Source: Pantoea rodasii (GTDB lineage Bacteria > Pseudomonadota > Gammaproteobacteria > Enterobacterales > Enterobacteriaceae). From it: DNA of 64,000 bases. The notes below the pieces were generated by a model. That model searched no databases, was not told the DNA's origin, and saw only the letters and a program-made list of their open reading frames with translations. How positions within the stretch are numbered: position 1 is the stretch's first letter; each line of letters starts with the position of its first letter. A program made the position numbers and the translations under genes. Below, piece by piece: positions 25,160 to 33,012 of this stretch. The stretch is from NCBI RefSeq assembly GCF_002095465.1, contig NZ_MLFP01000020.1, positions 23,949-87,948 of the forward strand. Direction: 5' to 3'.

Positions 25160-25628
25160 CAGCTTTGTGCCGATAACGCAGCGCCGCCTGTAACTTGTGC
25201 AGCGGCGGGGCGTAGAGAAAACCGAATGAGACACACCCTTCCCTGCCACGCACCGCATGATGCATGCGGTGCGCCATGTATAAACGCTTGAGATAGCCTT
25301 TGCGCGGAATATAACGGAACGGCCAGCGCTGATGCACCAGGCCGTCATGCACCATGAAATACAGCGCGCCGTACAAGGTGACGCCCGCGCCGATCCACTG
25401 CAGCGGCCAATAGCCGTTTACGCCGATGTAGATCAGCGCAATCGCCATGAACATAAACACCACGGCATAGAGATCGTTGAGTTCAAACTTGCCTTCATGT
25501 GGTTCATGGTGTGAGAGATGCCAACCCCAGCCCCAACCGTGCATGATGTACTTGTGCGACAGCGCCGCAATCACTTCCATCACCACCACTGCAGCCAGCA
25601 GGATTAACGTATTCCATAACCAAAGCAT
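25077..25628 (-). CDS. crtZ: Beta-carotene hydroxylase CrtZ
   Basis: Membrane di-iron hydroxylase that adds 3-hydroxyl groups to both rings of beta-carotene, giving zeaxanthin. It has 183 residues with hydrophobic segments and the histidine clusters of the family: HKYIMHGWGWGWHLSHHEPH, then HDGLVHQRWPF, and HRMHHAVRG. It is transcribed against the crt operon, the classic Pantoea arrangement. The C-terminal tail (about 40 residues, rich in Ala, Thr and Pro) is poorly conserved in the family and is encoded by the part that overlaps crtB. Confidence 0.95.
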   Translation of the reverse strand: MLWLWNTLILLAAVVVMEVIAALSHKYIMHGWGWGWHLSHHEPHEGKFELNDLYAVVFMFMAIALIYIGVNGYWPLQWIGAGVTLYGALYFMVHDGLVHQRWPFRYIPRKGYLKRLYMAHRMHHAVRGREGCVSFGFLYAPPLHKLQAALRYRHKAASAGAATTPQDVTPDESNAKSAPSQRP

Positions 25629-25756
25629 CGTGCGTCCATTTTTGGAGAACAGAAGCTATAAAGGTGGACGCGGATGGGTGGAGAGGCAAGTCACCAACGT
25701 TTATTTTTGCAGGATTGATGGCAGTTAAGTTTTCATCCATACTCACCCACATCACA

Positions 25757-25774
25757 ACACGTGTACTCCACACG
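25757..25774. promoter_or_regulatory. Overlapping palindromes before ccdA
   Basis: ACACGTGT (25757-25764) and CGTGT-ACTCC-ACACG (25760-25774) overlap just before the ccdA ribosome site (GGGGGA). CcdA-CcdB complexes repress their own promoter, so this is a candidate operator. Confidence 0.4.
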
Positions 25775-25782
25775 GGGGATTT

Positions 25783-26022
25783 ATGCCTAATACCAGTGTT
25801 AAGCAGAAGAAAACCGTTAGCGTGACCGTCGAACCCATGCTCTTGCAACAAGCCAGAGATGCCGGTTTGAACTTATCCGCAATTCTGACTGAAGCGTTGC
25901 GACAAGAAATACGGGTAGCGGCTGCCGAAAAATGGAAACGAGAAAATAGCGCCGGTTTACAGGAACTGAATCGCATAACGGAAGAACACGGTTTACTGTC
26001 GGATGAACACAGGACGTTCTAA
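25783..26022 (+). CDS. ccdA: Type II antitoxin CcdA
   Basis: Antitoxin of 79 residues. The N-terminal ribbon-helix-helix DNA-binding part (KKTVSVTVEPMLLQQARDAGLNLSAILTEALR) autoregulates the pair, and the C-terminal tail (AEKWKRENSAGLQELNRITEEHGLLSDEHRTF) matches the CcdB-binding arm, including the EHGLLSDE...RTF end seen in chromosomal CcdA proteins. GGGGGA precedes the ATG. It is followed two bases later by ccdB, the normal antitoxin-first order. Chromosomal copies in enterobacteria are usually placed between housekeeping genes, as here. Confidence 0.92.
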   Translation: MPNTSVKQKKTVSVTVEPMLLQQARDAGLNLSAILTEALRQEIRVAAAEKWKRENSAGLQELNRITEEHGLLSDEHRTF

Positions 26023-26024
26023 AA

Positions 26025-26333
26025 ATGCAGTATATGATTTACACCAATACCAGCAAAAACAGTGCTTATCCTTATCTGGTCGATGTGCAAAGCGATATCA
26101 TCGATGAACTCACGACGCGTATTGTTATCCCTTTATATCCAATGATCCGACTTCAGGCTGACCCTGTAAAACGACTTAATCCTGTCATCGAAATTGAGGG
26201 AGAAGGCTATCTCGTCATGACCCATGAAATGGCAAGCGTGCCCGCGTCATTGTTAGGAAAACAGGTGATGGATGCCCGCCCTTATCGCCAGCGAATCAAA
26301 GATTCTATTGATTTTATCTTTGATGGATTTTGA
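26025..26333 (+). CDS. ccdB: Type II toxin CcdB
   Basis: Gyrase-poisoning toxin of 102 residues (F-plasmid CcdB has 101). Conserved parts include the FVDVQSDIID-like YLVDVQSDIIDEL, RIVIPLYP, and MTHEMASVPASLLG. In F CcdB the last residues Trp99-Gly100-Ile101 contact GyrA. Here the protein ends IDFIFDGF, keeping the glycine but with Asp and Phe in the flanking positions. The toxin could therefore be weakened or act differently; chromosomal CcdB proteins are known to vary here. The gene is intact. Confidence 0.92.
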   Translation: MQYMIYTNTSKNSAYPYLVDVQSDIIDELTTRIVIPLYPMIRLQADPVKRLNPVIEIEGEGYLVMTHEMASVPASLLGKQVMDARPYRQRIKDSIDFIFDGF

Positions 26334-26464
26334 AACTTTACATGTTAAACGTCCCTCGTTAGTATTCCCCCCTCTCAGCGGAAATGAACCGCTGCGTAAG
26401 CGTTAACGTCAATCAACGCACCATATGCAGAATCGCTCTGCCTCAATTCTATGGTGCGCAAAAT

Positions 26465-27655
26465 ATGTCCCATACCGTGATAACCCAAGATCCTGCCCTG
26501 CGACGCGCGGGTTTTTTCCTGTTTCTGTTGCTGCTAACTGCTGCCAATTTGCGCACGCCAATTACCGCCACCGGACCAATACTGGAGAATATTCGTGCCA
26601 GTTTTGGACTGAGCGCCAGTGCCGCGGGCGTGATCAACTTTTTACCGCTGCTGATGTTCGCCACGCTGGCACCGCCAGCCGCCTGGTTTGGTAATCGCTT
26701 TGGCCTCGAACGCAGTTTATGGGGCTCACTGCTGCTGATCACGCTGGGATCGTTACTGCGCATTACCGGCAGTGAAAATGCCATGTGGGCAGGAACTCTA
26801 ATTTTAAGTTCCGGCATTGCCGCTGCCAACGTCCTGTTGCCACCGCTGATCAAGCGTGACTTTACCGAGCACACGGCGCGCTATATCGGGTTGTATGCCA
26901 TGGTGATGGGGATTTCAGCCAGTATTGCATCGGGCATTGCGGTGCCGCTGGCTGAAGTCAGCTCAGCGGGGTGGCGTCTGTCGCTCGCGGTGTGGTTAGT
27001 GCCAGCGTTTATCGCGTTGTTCGCCTGGCTGCCTTACCTGAAAAGATCGGCGCCGCAAGCTCACGCGGCAGCAACCCACAGCGTGACCCGCTCGCCCTGG
27101 CGTTCGGCGCTGGGCTGGCAGGTTTCACTGTTTATGGCCAGTCAGTCACTGCTGTTTTATACCCTGATTGGTTGGTTCACGCCGTTTGCGCAAGACAATG
27201 GCATCAGTCAGATCGAAGCGGGTGGCATGCTGTTCGTCTATCAGATCGTTGCCATCGTCTCCAATCTCGCCTGCATGAGCGCCCTAAAGCGGCTGCGTGA
27301 TCAGCGTGCCATTGGCCTTGTCGCTTCATCCCTGATTTTTGCTGCAGTGGTTGGCTTGCTGCTGTTACCGTCATGGTCGCTTTTGTGGCTGATTCTGGCT
27401 GGACTCGGAGCAGGCGCATCGCTGGTGATCAGCCTGTCACTGTTTAATCTGCGCACACAGGACCATCTTCAGGCATCGAAACTCTCCGGCATGGCACAGT
27501 GTGTGGGTTACGGGCTGGCGGCGCTTGGCCCGCTGTGTTTCGGTATGCTGCACGACGCCAGCGGCAACTGGCTGGTGCCGCTGATAATGTTGCTGGCGGT
27601 CACCCTGGTTCAGATGGTAATGGCGCTACTGGCGGGCCGCGCCCGCCATATTTGA
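26465..27655 (+). CDS. MFS transporter, CynX/NimT family
   Basis: Twelve-segment inner-membrane transporter related to the CynX cyanate and NimT 2-nitroimidazole exporters, 396 residues from the chosen ATG. Characteristic parts are LLLTAANLRTPITATGPIL in the first segment, FLPLLMFATLAPPAAWFGNRFG, and GASLVISLSLFNLRTQD. The ATG at 26465 fits the family start better than the in-frame ATG at 26384, which would add a 27-residue polar extension. It is downstream of ccdB on the same strand, but a hairpin and 130 bases separate them. Substrate not known. Confidence 0.85.
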   Translation: MSHTVITQDPALRRAGFFLFLLLLTAANLRTPITATGPILENIRASFGLSASAAGVINFLPLLMFATLAPPAAWFGNRFGLERSLWGSLLLITLGSLLRITGSENAMWAGTLILSSGIAAANVLLPPLIKRDFTEHTARYIGLYAMVMGISASIASGIAVPLAEVSSAGWRLSLAVWLVPAFIALFAWLPYLKRSAPQAHAAATHSVTRSPWRSALGWQVSLFMASQSLLFYTLIGWFTPFAQDNGISQIEAGGMLFVYQIVAIVSNLACMSALKRLRDQRAIGLVASSLIFAAVVGLLLLPSWSLLWLILAGLGAGASLVISLSLFNLRTQDHLQASKLSGMAQCVGYGLAALGPLCFGMLHDASGNWLVPLIMLLAVTLVQMVMALLAGRARHI

Positions 27656-27657
27656 TA

Positions 27658-28746
27658 TCAGGCCGATACCCGACTTTCCTGACGTTCCAGTTCGCGCACC
27701 AGCGGGATCACTTCGCGGCCAAAGAATTCCACGTCTTCATGGAAGTGCAGGAATGCCAGCAGCAGCAGGTCAACACCTTCGCGCTTTAACGCGATGATGC
27801 GCTCGGCGATCTGTTGCGGAGTGCCGATCAGGTTGGTTTTAAAGCCGTCGTTATATTGCACCAAATCTTCGAGCGACGATTTTGCCCAGTTGCCCTCACC
27901 TTCGGGTGAAGCGCTGCCGGCGTTTTTCACCTCATGCTGGAAGCCTTTAACGGCATCCGGATTGGCTTTCGCGATGATCTCCTGCAGGACGGCCTGCGCT
28001 TCCTGCTCTGTATCACGGGCGATGACAAATCCGTTTAAACCAATTTGAACGCGATGGCCGTTGGTGGCCGCTTTTGCCTGAATATCCTCCACCTGTTGTC
28101 GTACACCTTCCGGCGTATTGCCGTTAGTGAAGTACCAATCCGACACGCGCGCTGCCATATCACGTGCTGCACGGGAACTACCGCCCTGAAAGATTTCGGG
28201 TAACGGTGAAAGGGGTTTCGGTTTTAAGGCGTAATCACGGAACCGATAGAAGTCTCCGGCAAAGGTGAAACTGCTTTCGCGCCAGATACCTTTAAGGCAA
28301 CGGATAAATTCTTCAGAACGTAAATAGCGCTCTTCATGATCGAGCCAGGGTTCACCAATCGCTTTAAATTCACCCCGGAACCAGCCGCTGACGATGTTAA
28401 CGGCAATACGTGGACCGTAAAGATGGCTGATGGTGGCAATCTGCTTGGCGGCCAGCACGGGATTCCATGGGCCCGGCAGCAGCGCGGCAATCACTTTGAG
28501 CTTTGAGGTGTGGCTCAGCAAATCCTGCGAAAAGGTCACCGATTCATGCTGGTTATCTGCACCGTATCCGGCGGTAAATCGAATCTGCGTCAGGGCATAG
28601 TCGAATCCTGCCTTCTCAGCGATTTTTGCTAACTCCCGGTTATATTCTGCGTCCCAACGGGTACGTTGTTCAATCTGGCTGATCACCAGGCCACCGGACA
28701 CATTGGGCACCCAGTAGGCAAATTGCAGCGGTTTTGAGTCTGACAT
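27658..28746 (-). CDS. sfnG: Dimethylsulfone monooxygenase SfnG
   Basis: Flavin-dependent (FMNH2) monooxygenase that converts dimethylsulfone to methanesulfinate for sulfur supply. It has 362 residues of the luciferase-like fold and follows SfnG closely: LQFAYWVPNVSGGLVISQIEQ, ALTQIRFTAGYGADNQHES, GPRIAVNIVSGWFRGEF, EIFQGGSSRAARDMAA and RVSDWYFTNGNTPEG. No flavin reductase or other sfn gene is next to it; the upstream LysR gene (28942-29826) is on the same strand with a 195-base gap. It is convergent with the MFS gene, nearly touching. Confidence 0.88.
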   Translation of the reverse strand: MSDSKPLQFAYWVPNVSGGLVISQIEQRTRWDAEYNRELAKIAEKAGFDYALTQIRFTAGYGADNQHESVTFSQDLLSHTSKLKVIAALLPGPWNPVLAAKQIATISHLYGPRIAVNIVSGWFRGEFKAIGEPWLDHEERYLRSEEFIRCLKGIWRESSFTFAGDFYRFRDYALKPKPLSPLPEIFQGGSSRAARDMAARVSDWYFTNGNTPEGVRQQVEDIQAKAATNGHRVQIGLNGFVIARDTEQEAQAVLQEIIAKANPDAVKGFQHEVKNAGSASPEGEGNWAKSSLEDLVQYNDGFKTNLIGTPQQIAERIIALKREGVDLLLLAFLHFHEDVEFFGREVIPLVRELERQESRVSA

Positions 28747-28941
28747 CGGCTTCTCCAGCTGAGATATATAGCGTAATGAAATAGATTATGACGAAGTCCA
28801 ATCTTTTGGCTATATATGCACTTGCAGCGAGTGTGCCAGTTTTGCCAGGCGCGAAGTGAACTGATTTTGCAGGGTTTAGTGCCAATCTTCTTTTTTAATG
28901 TGGCTGCAAATGCAGCAACAGGTGTCGCAGGACAGTTGCAA

Positions 28942-29826
28942 TTACAACAGCGACTCTTCCGCCAGATTTATCGCTTTTAAAAAATCGTGAATCAATGGCC
29001 TCGCATCGTCCTTCCGCCACACGGCATATAACGTGATCTCAAGCGGTAACCACGGCAGCATCACCAGCGAAACGGTGTCAGGCACGCTAATCGCCAGACT
29101 TTGCTGAATGAACGTAAAACCCAGCCCCGCTTCCACGCAGGCCAGGGCAGCCAGCGGTCCGTTTACTTCTAACGTGATGCCCGGCTGGAAACCGGCTTGT
29201 TCACATGCCGCCAGTAAACGTGCGCGAGCGGCGGGATTGAGATGCGCATGATCGGCTATCCAGCGCTGTTTTTGTAGATCAGCGGGTGTGGGTGCAGCGA
29301 TGGCTTGAGCTTTTGGCATGGCTAGCAAGACCGGTTCCGTCAGCACTTTTTTCTGCGAAAACAGAACGCCTTTCTCGGGAGGCGTATGCAGCAGCGCCAC
29401 ATCCAGCGCCCTTTCTTCAAGCAGTTCGCGTTGCTGTTTTGACCGCATCGCATGCAGATGAATAGCGATACCACTTTGCGGATCAATCCGGGCAATCGCG
29501 TTTGGCAGTATGCGTGAGTGAATCGCCGCCTCAACATAACCAATATCCAGACGCACACTTTCAGCCTGCGTCAGGCTGTGACCGTAATCGGTGAGACGCG
29601 CATGGTGTTGCAGAAAAGGCGTGACCTCATCCAGAAATTTTCGCCCTGCTTCCGTCAACCGCAGTCGTTTTTTTTCCCGATGAAACAGCGTGACGCCTAA
29701 CTCATTCTCGAGTTGCTGGATTTGCCTGCTCAGCGGGGATGCCGAGATATGCAGCTTTTCCGCCGCCTGACCGACATGTTCCAGCAGCGCCACGGTGGCG
29801 AAAGATCGCAGTAATTTGATGTCCAC
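28942..29826 (-). CDS. LysR family transcriptional regulator
   Basis: LysR-type regulator of 294 residues. The winged helix is at the N-terminus (KLLRSFATVALLEHVGQAAE, ISASPLSRQIQQLENELGV, TLFHREKKRLRLTEAG), and the inducer domain includes LDIGYVEAAIHSRIL and EAGLGFTFIQQSLA. It resembles CatM/BenM- and HcaR-like activators in layout. It lies divergent from the metallo-hydrolase gene at 29963 and upstream of sfnG, and either could be its target. A weak TGATG-N7-CATCA repeat (29856-29872) is near its start. Confidence 0.83.
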   Translation of the reverse strand: MDIKLLRSFATVALLEHVGQAAEKLHISASPLSRQIQQLENELGVTLFHREKKRLRLTEAGRKFLDEVTPFLQHHARLTDYGHSLTQAESVRLDIGYVEAAIHSRILPNAIARIDPQSGIAIHLHAMRSKQQRELLEERALDVALLHTPPEKGVLFSQKKVLTEPVLLAMPKAQAIAAPTPADLQKQRWIADHAHLNPAARARLLAACEQAGFQPGITLEVNGPLAALACVEAGLGFTFIQQSLAISVPDTVSLVMLPWLPLEITLYAVWRKDDARPLIHDFLKAINLAEESLL

Positions 29827-29962
29827 AGCTATTTCGGTCTCAACTCAGTCGAAAATGATGATAGTCACATCACTCAGTTCACTGCAATATTTTCATCGTG
29901 CTTGCAGGTCAATGAATGGTCGGCGTTTTATTCTCTCCAGTTAATGATTTAAGGCGGTGTTT

Positions 29963-30805
29963 GTGAGTCATCACTTCTCTACTCAACGAGTGGGCAACTA
30001 TCAGGTCACGGCAATCAGTGACGGAACAATGAATGCCAGTCTGGCATTGTTGTCAGGCATTGATATGGCGACAGCTGAACAGATTCAGTCGCAATCCGGT
30101 ATTGCCTCACCGGGTGATATTCATATTTATAGCTATTTAATCCGTGGCGAGGGCCGCACGATACTGATTGATAGCGGTATGGGCGCCATCAACCATATTG
30201 GGGGTGAACTGCAACGCAACCTGCTTAAGCTGGGTGTTCAGCCTGCCGACATTGATACCGTTCTGCTGACCCACGGCCATCCCGACCACATAGGCGGCTT
30301 GCTGAATCCTACGGGGCAAGCGGCCTTCGTTAATGCAACACTCTATTTATCTCAGACTGAAGCGGCATTTTGGCTGGATGACGAATGGCTGAAAACAACC
30401 AGCGAGCGCACGCAGAGAAATGCACTGTTGGTGCGCCGCACGTTGGACGCGTATCAACCCGCGTTATATTTATTTGAACAAGAAGATATTAATCCTGATA
30501 TCCGCGCCATCCCTTTGCCGGGGCACACGCCAGGCCATACGGGGTATCTGATTCACTCTTGCGATGAGCGTTTACTGATCTGGGGCGATATTGTGCACTA
30601 CCCCCATATCCAATTAGCCCGACCAGAAGTTTCCATCTCCTTTGATCATGACCCGGCATTGGCGGAAGCCACGCGCAAAACGATTGTTGAGCGTGTATTA
30701 AAAGACAATATCCTGGTGGCGGGAATGCATTTTGGTGAACCCGGATTTGCCTATATTCGAGGTGATGCGCAAACGGGCTATTTATTACAGGTTAAATCGG
30801 ATTAA
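29963..30805 (+). CDS. MBL-fold metallo-hydrolase
   Basis: Zinc hydrolase of the metallo-beta-lactamase fold, 280 residues. The metal motif THGHPDHIGG (about residues 96-105) is complete, with further ligands in LPGHTPGHTGY, WGDIVHYPH and the final GMHFGEPGF. It resembles quorum-quenching lactonase-like and YtnP-like members, but lactonase activity is not shown. The GTG at 29963 is eight bases after AAGG and was preferred to a GTG at 29957. There is no signal peptide, so it is cytoplasmic. It is divergent from a LysR gene and convergent with an ArsR gene. Confidence 0.83.
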   Translation: MSHHFSTQRVGNYQVTAISDGTMNASLALLSGIDMATAEQIQSQSGIASPGDIHIYSYLIRGEGRTILIDSGMGAINHIGGELQRNLLKLGVQPADIDTVLLTHGHPDHIGGLLNPTGQAAFVNATLYLSQTEAAFWLDDEWLKTTSERTQRNALLVRRTLDAYQPALYLFEQEDINPDIRAIPLPGHTPGHTGYLIHSCDERLLIWGDIVHYPHIQLARPEVSISFDHDPALAEATRKTIVERVLKDNILVAGMHFGEPGFAYIRGDAQTGYLLQVKSD

Positions 30806-31152
30806 GGCGCGTCGCCGTGAAAATCCGTCACGGTGTCGCGCGTTAACGCATCCTGTGCGGTGGCATGTAAGAACGCATCCAGCAAGCCGGGGAAGCGGGC
30901 GTTAAGATCGGCACGACGCAACGACAGCAAATTTTCGCGACCTGAAGGTTTCTGCCAAATCACCCCACTGTCACGCAGGACTCGCCAGTGATGGGTTAAA
31001 GTGGATTTTGAGACGCCTTTCAGCAGCGATCCACAGGTATGTTCACCACCATCGGCCAGAATGCTGACGACGCTCATGCGCATTGGATTGCCGAGCGCTG
31101 CCAGCACCTGTTCCAACCGAATCTCATTGCACTGCGGGTGATTGTCCAACAT
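30802..31152 (-). CDS. ArsR family helix-turn-helix regulator
   Basis: Winged-helix regulator of 116 residues: IRLEQVLAALGNPMRMSVVSILADG, then the recognition helix region GVSKSTLTHHWRVLRDSGVIWQ and the wing KPSGRENLLSLRRADL. The metal-sensing ELCVCDL motif of true ArsR proteins is absent (HTCGSLLKG here), so it probably responds to a non-metal signal or to its own redox state through cysteines. Its 3' end overlaps that of the metallo-hydrolase by four bases; the target is unknown. Confidence 0.82.
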   Translation of the reverse strand: MLDNHPQCNEIRLEQVLAALGNPMRMSVVSILADGGEHTCGSLLKGVSKSTLTHHWRVLRDSGVIWQKPSGRENLLSLRRADLNARFPGLLDAFLHATAQDALTRDTVTDFHGDAP

Positions 31153-31236
31153 CCACTGCCCTTAATTGTTCGTATAAAGACGAATTATCGGGCAGCCAAT
31201 GCGGGAAGTACAGCGCGCTGGCCTGACTGGCGGGAT

Positions 31237-31701
31237 TTAATGCAGCAGCTGGTTAATTGCCCACAGCGCTAACGCATGATCGTCTTCAGAAGGTAAACCA
31301 CTGATGCTGACTGCGCCGATGATCGCACCCTGCGGACTGAGCAATGGGAAAGAGCCACCGTGATCGGTGTAATCTTCCTGACGTATATTGCGCTGTTGCG
31401 CCATGCGCTCGCCCTTCTGCTCATTAAAGAACCCCATGTACAGGGAAGAATGGCCGGTCAGCAACACGGTGTTGCGTTTACGCCGCATCCACTCGAGATT
31501 ATCGGGGGCGGAACCAGGCAGCGCAGCAAGGAATAAAACCTGTCCAAAAGCATACACTTCGATAGCAATCGGCGCGTTCATTTCACGGCCTCGTTCGCGC
31601 AGGCTCTGGCCGATTTGCCACGCCAAATCGAAATCAAACTGCGGTAAACGGTGCTCAGCTTCTTGCTGCAGCAGGGTCTCTAAAGAAGGCAGTGCGGACA
31701 T
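31237..31701 (-). CDS. UPF0303 / HbpS-GlcG-like (DUF336) protein
   Basis: A 154-residue cytoplasmic protein of the UPF0303 family, whose fold is shared with haem-binding HbpS/GlcG proteins. Segments seen are FDLAWQIGQSLRERGREMNA, PIAIEVYAFGQVLFLAALPG, DNLEWMRRKRNTVLLTGHSS, DHGGSFPLLSPQGAIIGAVSI and SGLPSEDDHALALWAI. The family role is unproven; no haem or sugar partner is encoded nearby. It is a single gene with GAGAGG before its ATG. Confidence 0.82.
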   Translation of the reverse strand: MSALPSLETLLQQEAEHRLPQFDFDLAWQIGQSLRERGREMNAPIAIEVYAFGQVLFLAALPGSAPDNLEWMRRKRNTVLLTGHSSLYMGFFNEQKGERMAQQRNIRQEDYTDHGGSFPLLSPQGAIIGAVSISGLPSEDDHALALWAINQLLH

Positions 31702-31794
31702 GAATAGGATCCTCTCAAGGTGAAATTAATTTTCCACTTTTTATAACATGGAATATTTTTTTCGCACGTGATGAGGATCGCAGTTCAGCTGAGG

Positions 31795-32808
31795 TTAGCC
31801 AGAATCTCGCGGCAGCATGGTGAATCCCATATCAATAATCGGATTTTCTACCATTTGATTGTGCAATCGTTTCATCAGTTGCTCAGCAGCCAGCTCACCC
31901 ATACGCTGGCGATCAATGCGCACCGTGGAGATGGAGGGGAAATTCGCCGCAGCGAAATCGAGATCACCAAATCCTATCACCGCCAGCTGTTGTGGAATGT
32001 GAATACCGCGCGATTGCGCCGCCATCAATGCGCCCTGCGCCAGCGTATCTGAACTGCATACCAGCACATCAACATCAGGGTGATGATCCAGCAACTGGGT
32101 GCAGGCCTCGCGGCCTCGCGCCATTAACGCGGGTAACTGAACCGTCACGTCGGCGATCGGTTTGATGTCCAATGTCATCAGCGCATCCTGCAAGCCTTGC
32201 TTACGTTGCAGTGCGCGGCGGTCATCGGTCCAGATCAATCCCGGCTTTTTATAACCGCGTTCGGCAAGGTATTCCGCTACGCGCGCACCGATTTTTTCAT
32301 GGGAAAAGCCCACCAGCATATCGATCGGCGTGGGTGTCATATCCCAGATCTCCACCACCGGCACATTCGCCTGCAACAATACCTTTTTCAGTTGGGCGCT
32401 GTGATGGATGCCGGTCAGCACAATACCATCCGGGCGGCGGGACAGCAGGGTTGCCACCGTTTCCGCTTCCGTTTCGGTTTCATAACCGGTGACGCACAGC
32501 AGCATGTGGTAACCGCGCGCGCTCAAGCTGTCATTTAGGCTCTGGATGGTGTCGACAAACATGTTGTTATTGATTTGCGGCACCACCACAGCGATCAGAC
32601 GACTGCGATTGCTCGCCAGACTGCCTGCCTGGGCGTTGGGAATGTAGCCCGTCGCAACGATAGCCGATTTCACTTTCGCCACCGTCGCCGGTCTCACCTG
32701 CTCGGGAGAATTTAACGCACGGCTCACCGTCATGGGCGAGATTCCCGCAACGCGGGCGACATCTTCCAGCGTGGGTGCAGTTTTGCGCTCAGGATTTCGT
32801 TGTTTCAT
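31795..32808 (-). CDS. LacI family regulator of the galactarate/talarate dehydratase
   Basis: LacI/GntR-I-type repressor of 337 residues. The N-terminal helix-turn-helix is TLEDVARVAGISPMTVSRALN and the hinge GYIPNAQAGSLASNRS; the ligand domain includes IAVVVPQINNNMFVD, RRPDGIVLTG, CSSDTLAQGALMAAQ and VIGFGDLDFAA. It resembles the gluconate regulator GntR. It is divergent from the dehydratase at 33013, and two closely matching half-symmetric sites (32882 and 32981) lie between them, so it most likely represses that gene until a sugar acid is present. Confidence 0.87.
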   Translation of the reverse strand: MKQRNPERKTAPTLEDVARVAGISPMTVSRALNSPEQVRPATVAKVKSAIVATGYIPNAQAGSLASNRSRLIAVVVPQINNNMFVDTIQSLNDSLSARGYHMLLCVTGYETETEAETVATLLSRRPDGIVLTGIHHSAQLKKVLLQANVPVVEIWDMTPTPIDMLVGFSHEKIGARVAEYLAERGYKKPGLIWTDDRRALQRKQGLQDALMTLDIKPIADVTVQLPALMARGREACTQLLDHHPDVDVLVCSSDTLAQGALMAAQSRGIHIPQQLAVIGFGDLDFAAANFPSISTVRIDRQRMGELAAEQLMKRLHNQMVENPIIDMGFTMLPRDSG

Positions 32809-32881
32809 GGCGGCTCAGGATGCAGAAAGATAGCGCTAGCATAGCAGGCCATTAGCGTAAATCCACTGCATAACGGCATTA

Positions 32882-32897
32882 ATGTTAGTGCTATCAT
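32882..32897. promoter_or_regulatory. Candidate LacI-type operator A
   Basis: ATGTTAGTGCTATCAT, symmetric at six of eight pairs. It matches the site at 32981 at 14 of 16 bases and resembles GntR/IdnR-type operators (ATGTTAnnnnTAACAT). A related TAGCGCTA palindrome occurs at 32831-32838. Confidence 0.5.
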
Positions 32898-32980
32898 TTT
32901 TAACTTTCAGTCATGGTTTTTGTGATCGCTGAGGCATAAATGATCATGCTTATTGGCGCATAGTCTGTTCCAGCACAAGA

Positions 32981-32996
32981 ATGTTAGCGCAATCAT
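32981..32996. promoter_or_regulatory. Candidate LacI-type operator B
   Basis: ATGTTAGCGCAATCAT, 17 bases before the dehydratase start and 99 bases from operator A. The near-integral spacing would allow repressor looping. Confidence 0.5.
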
Positions 32997-33012
32997 TTAA
33001 CAGGAGAGCATC

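Noticed and set aside
19354..25500. Many long open frames on the strand opposite or in other frames within the crt genes
   Set aside because: They overlap intact, well-recognised crt genes, have no family features, and arise from GC-rich codon use.
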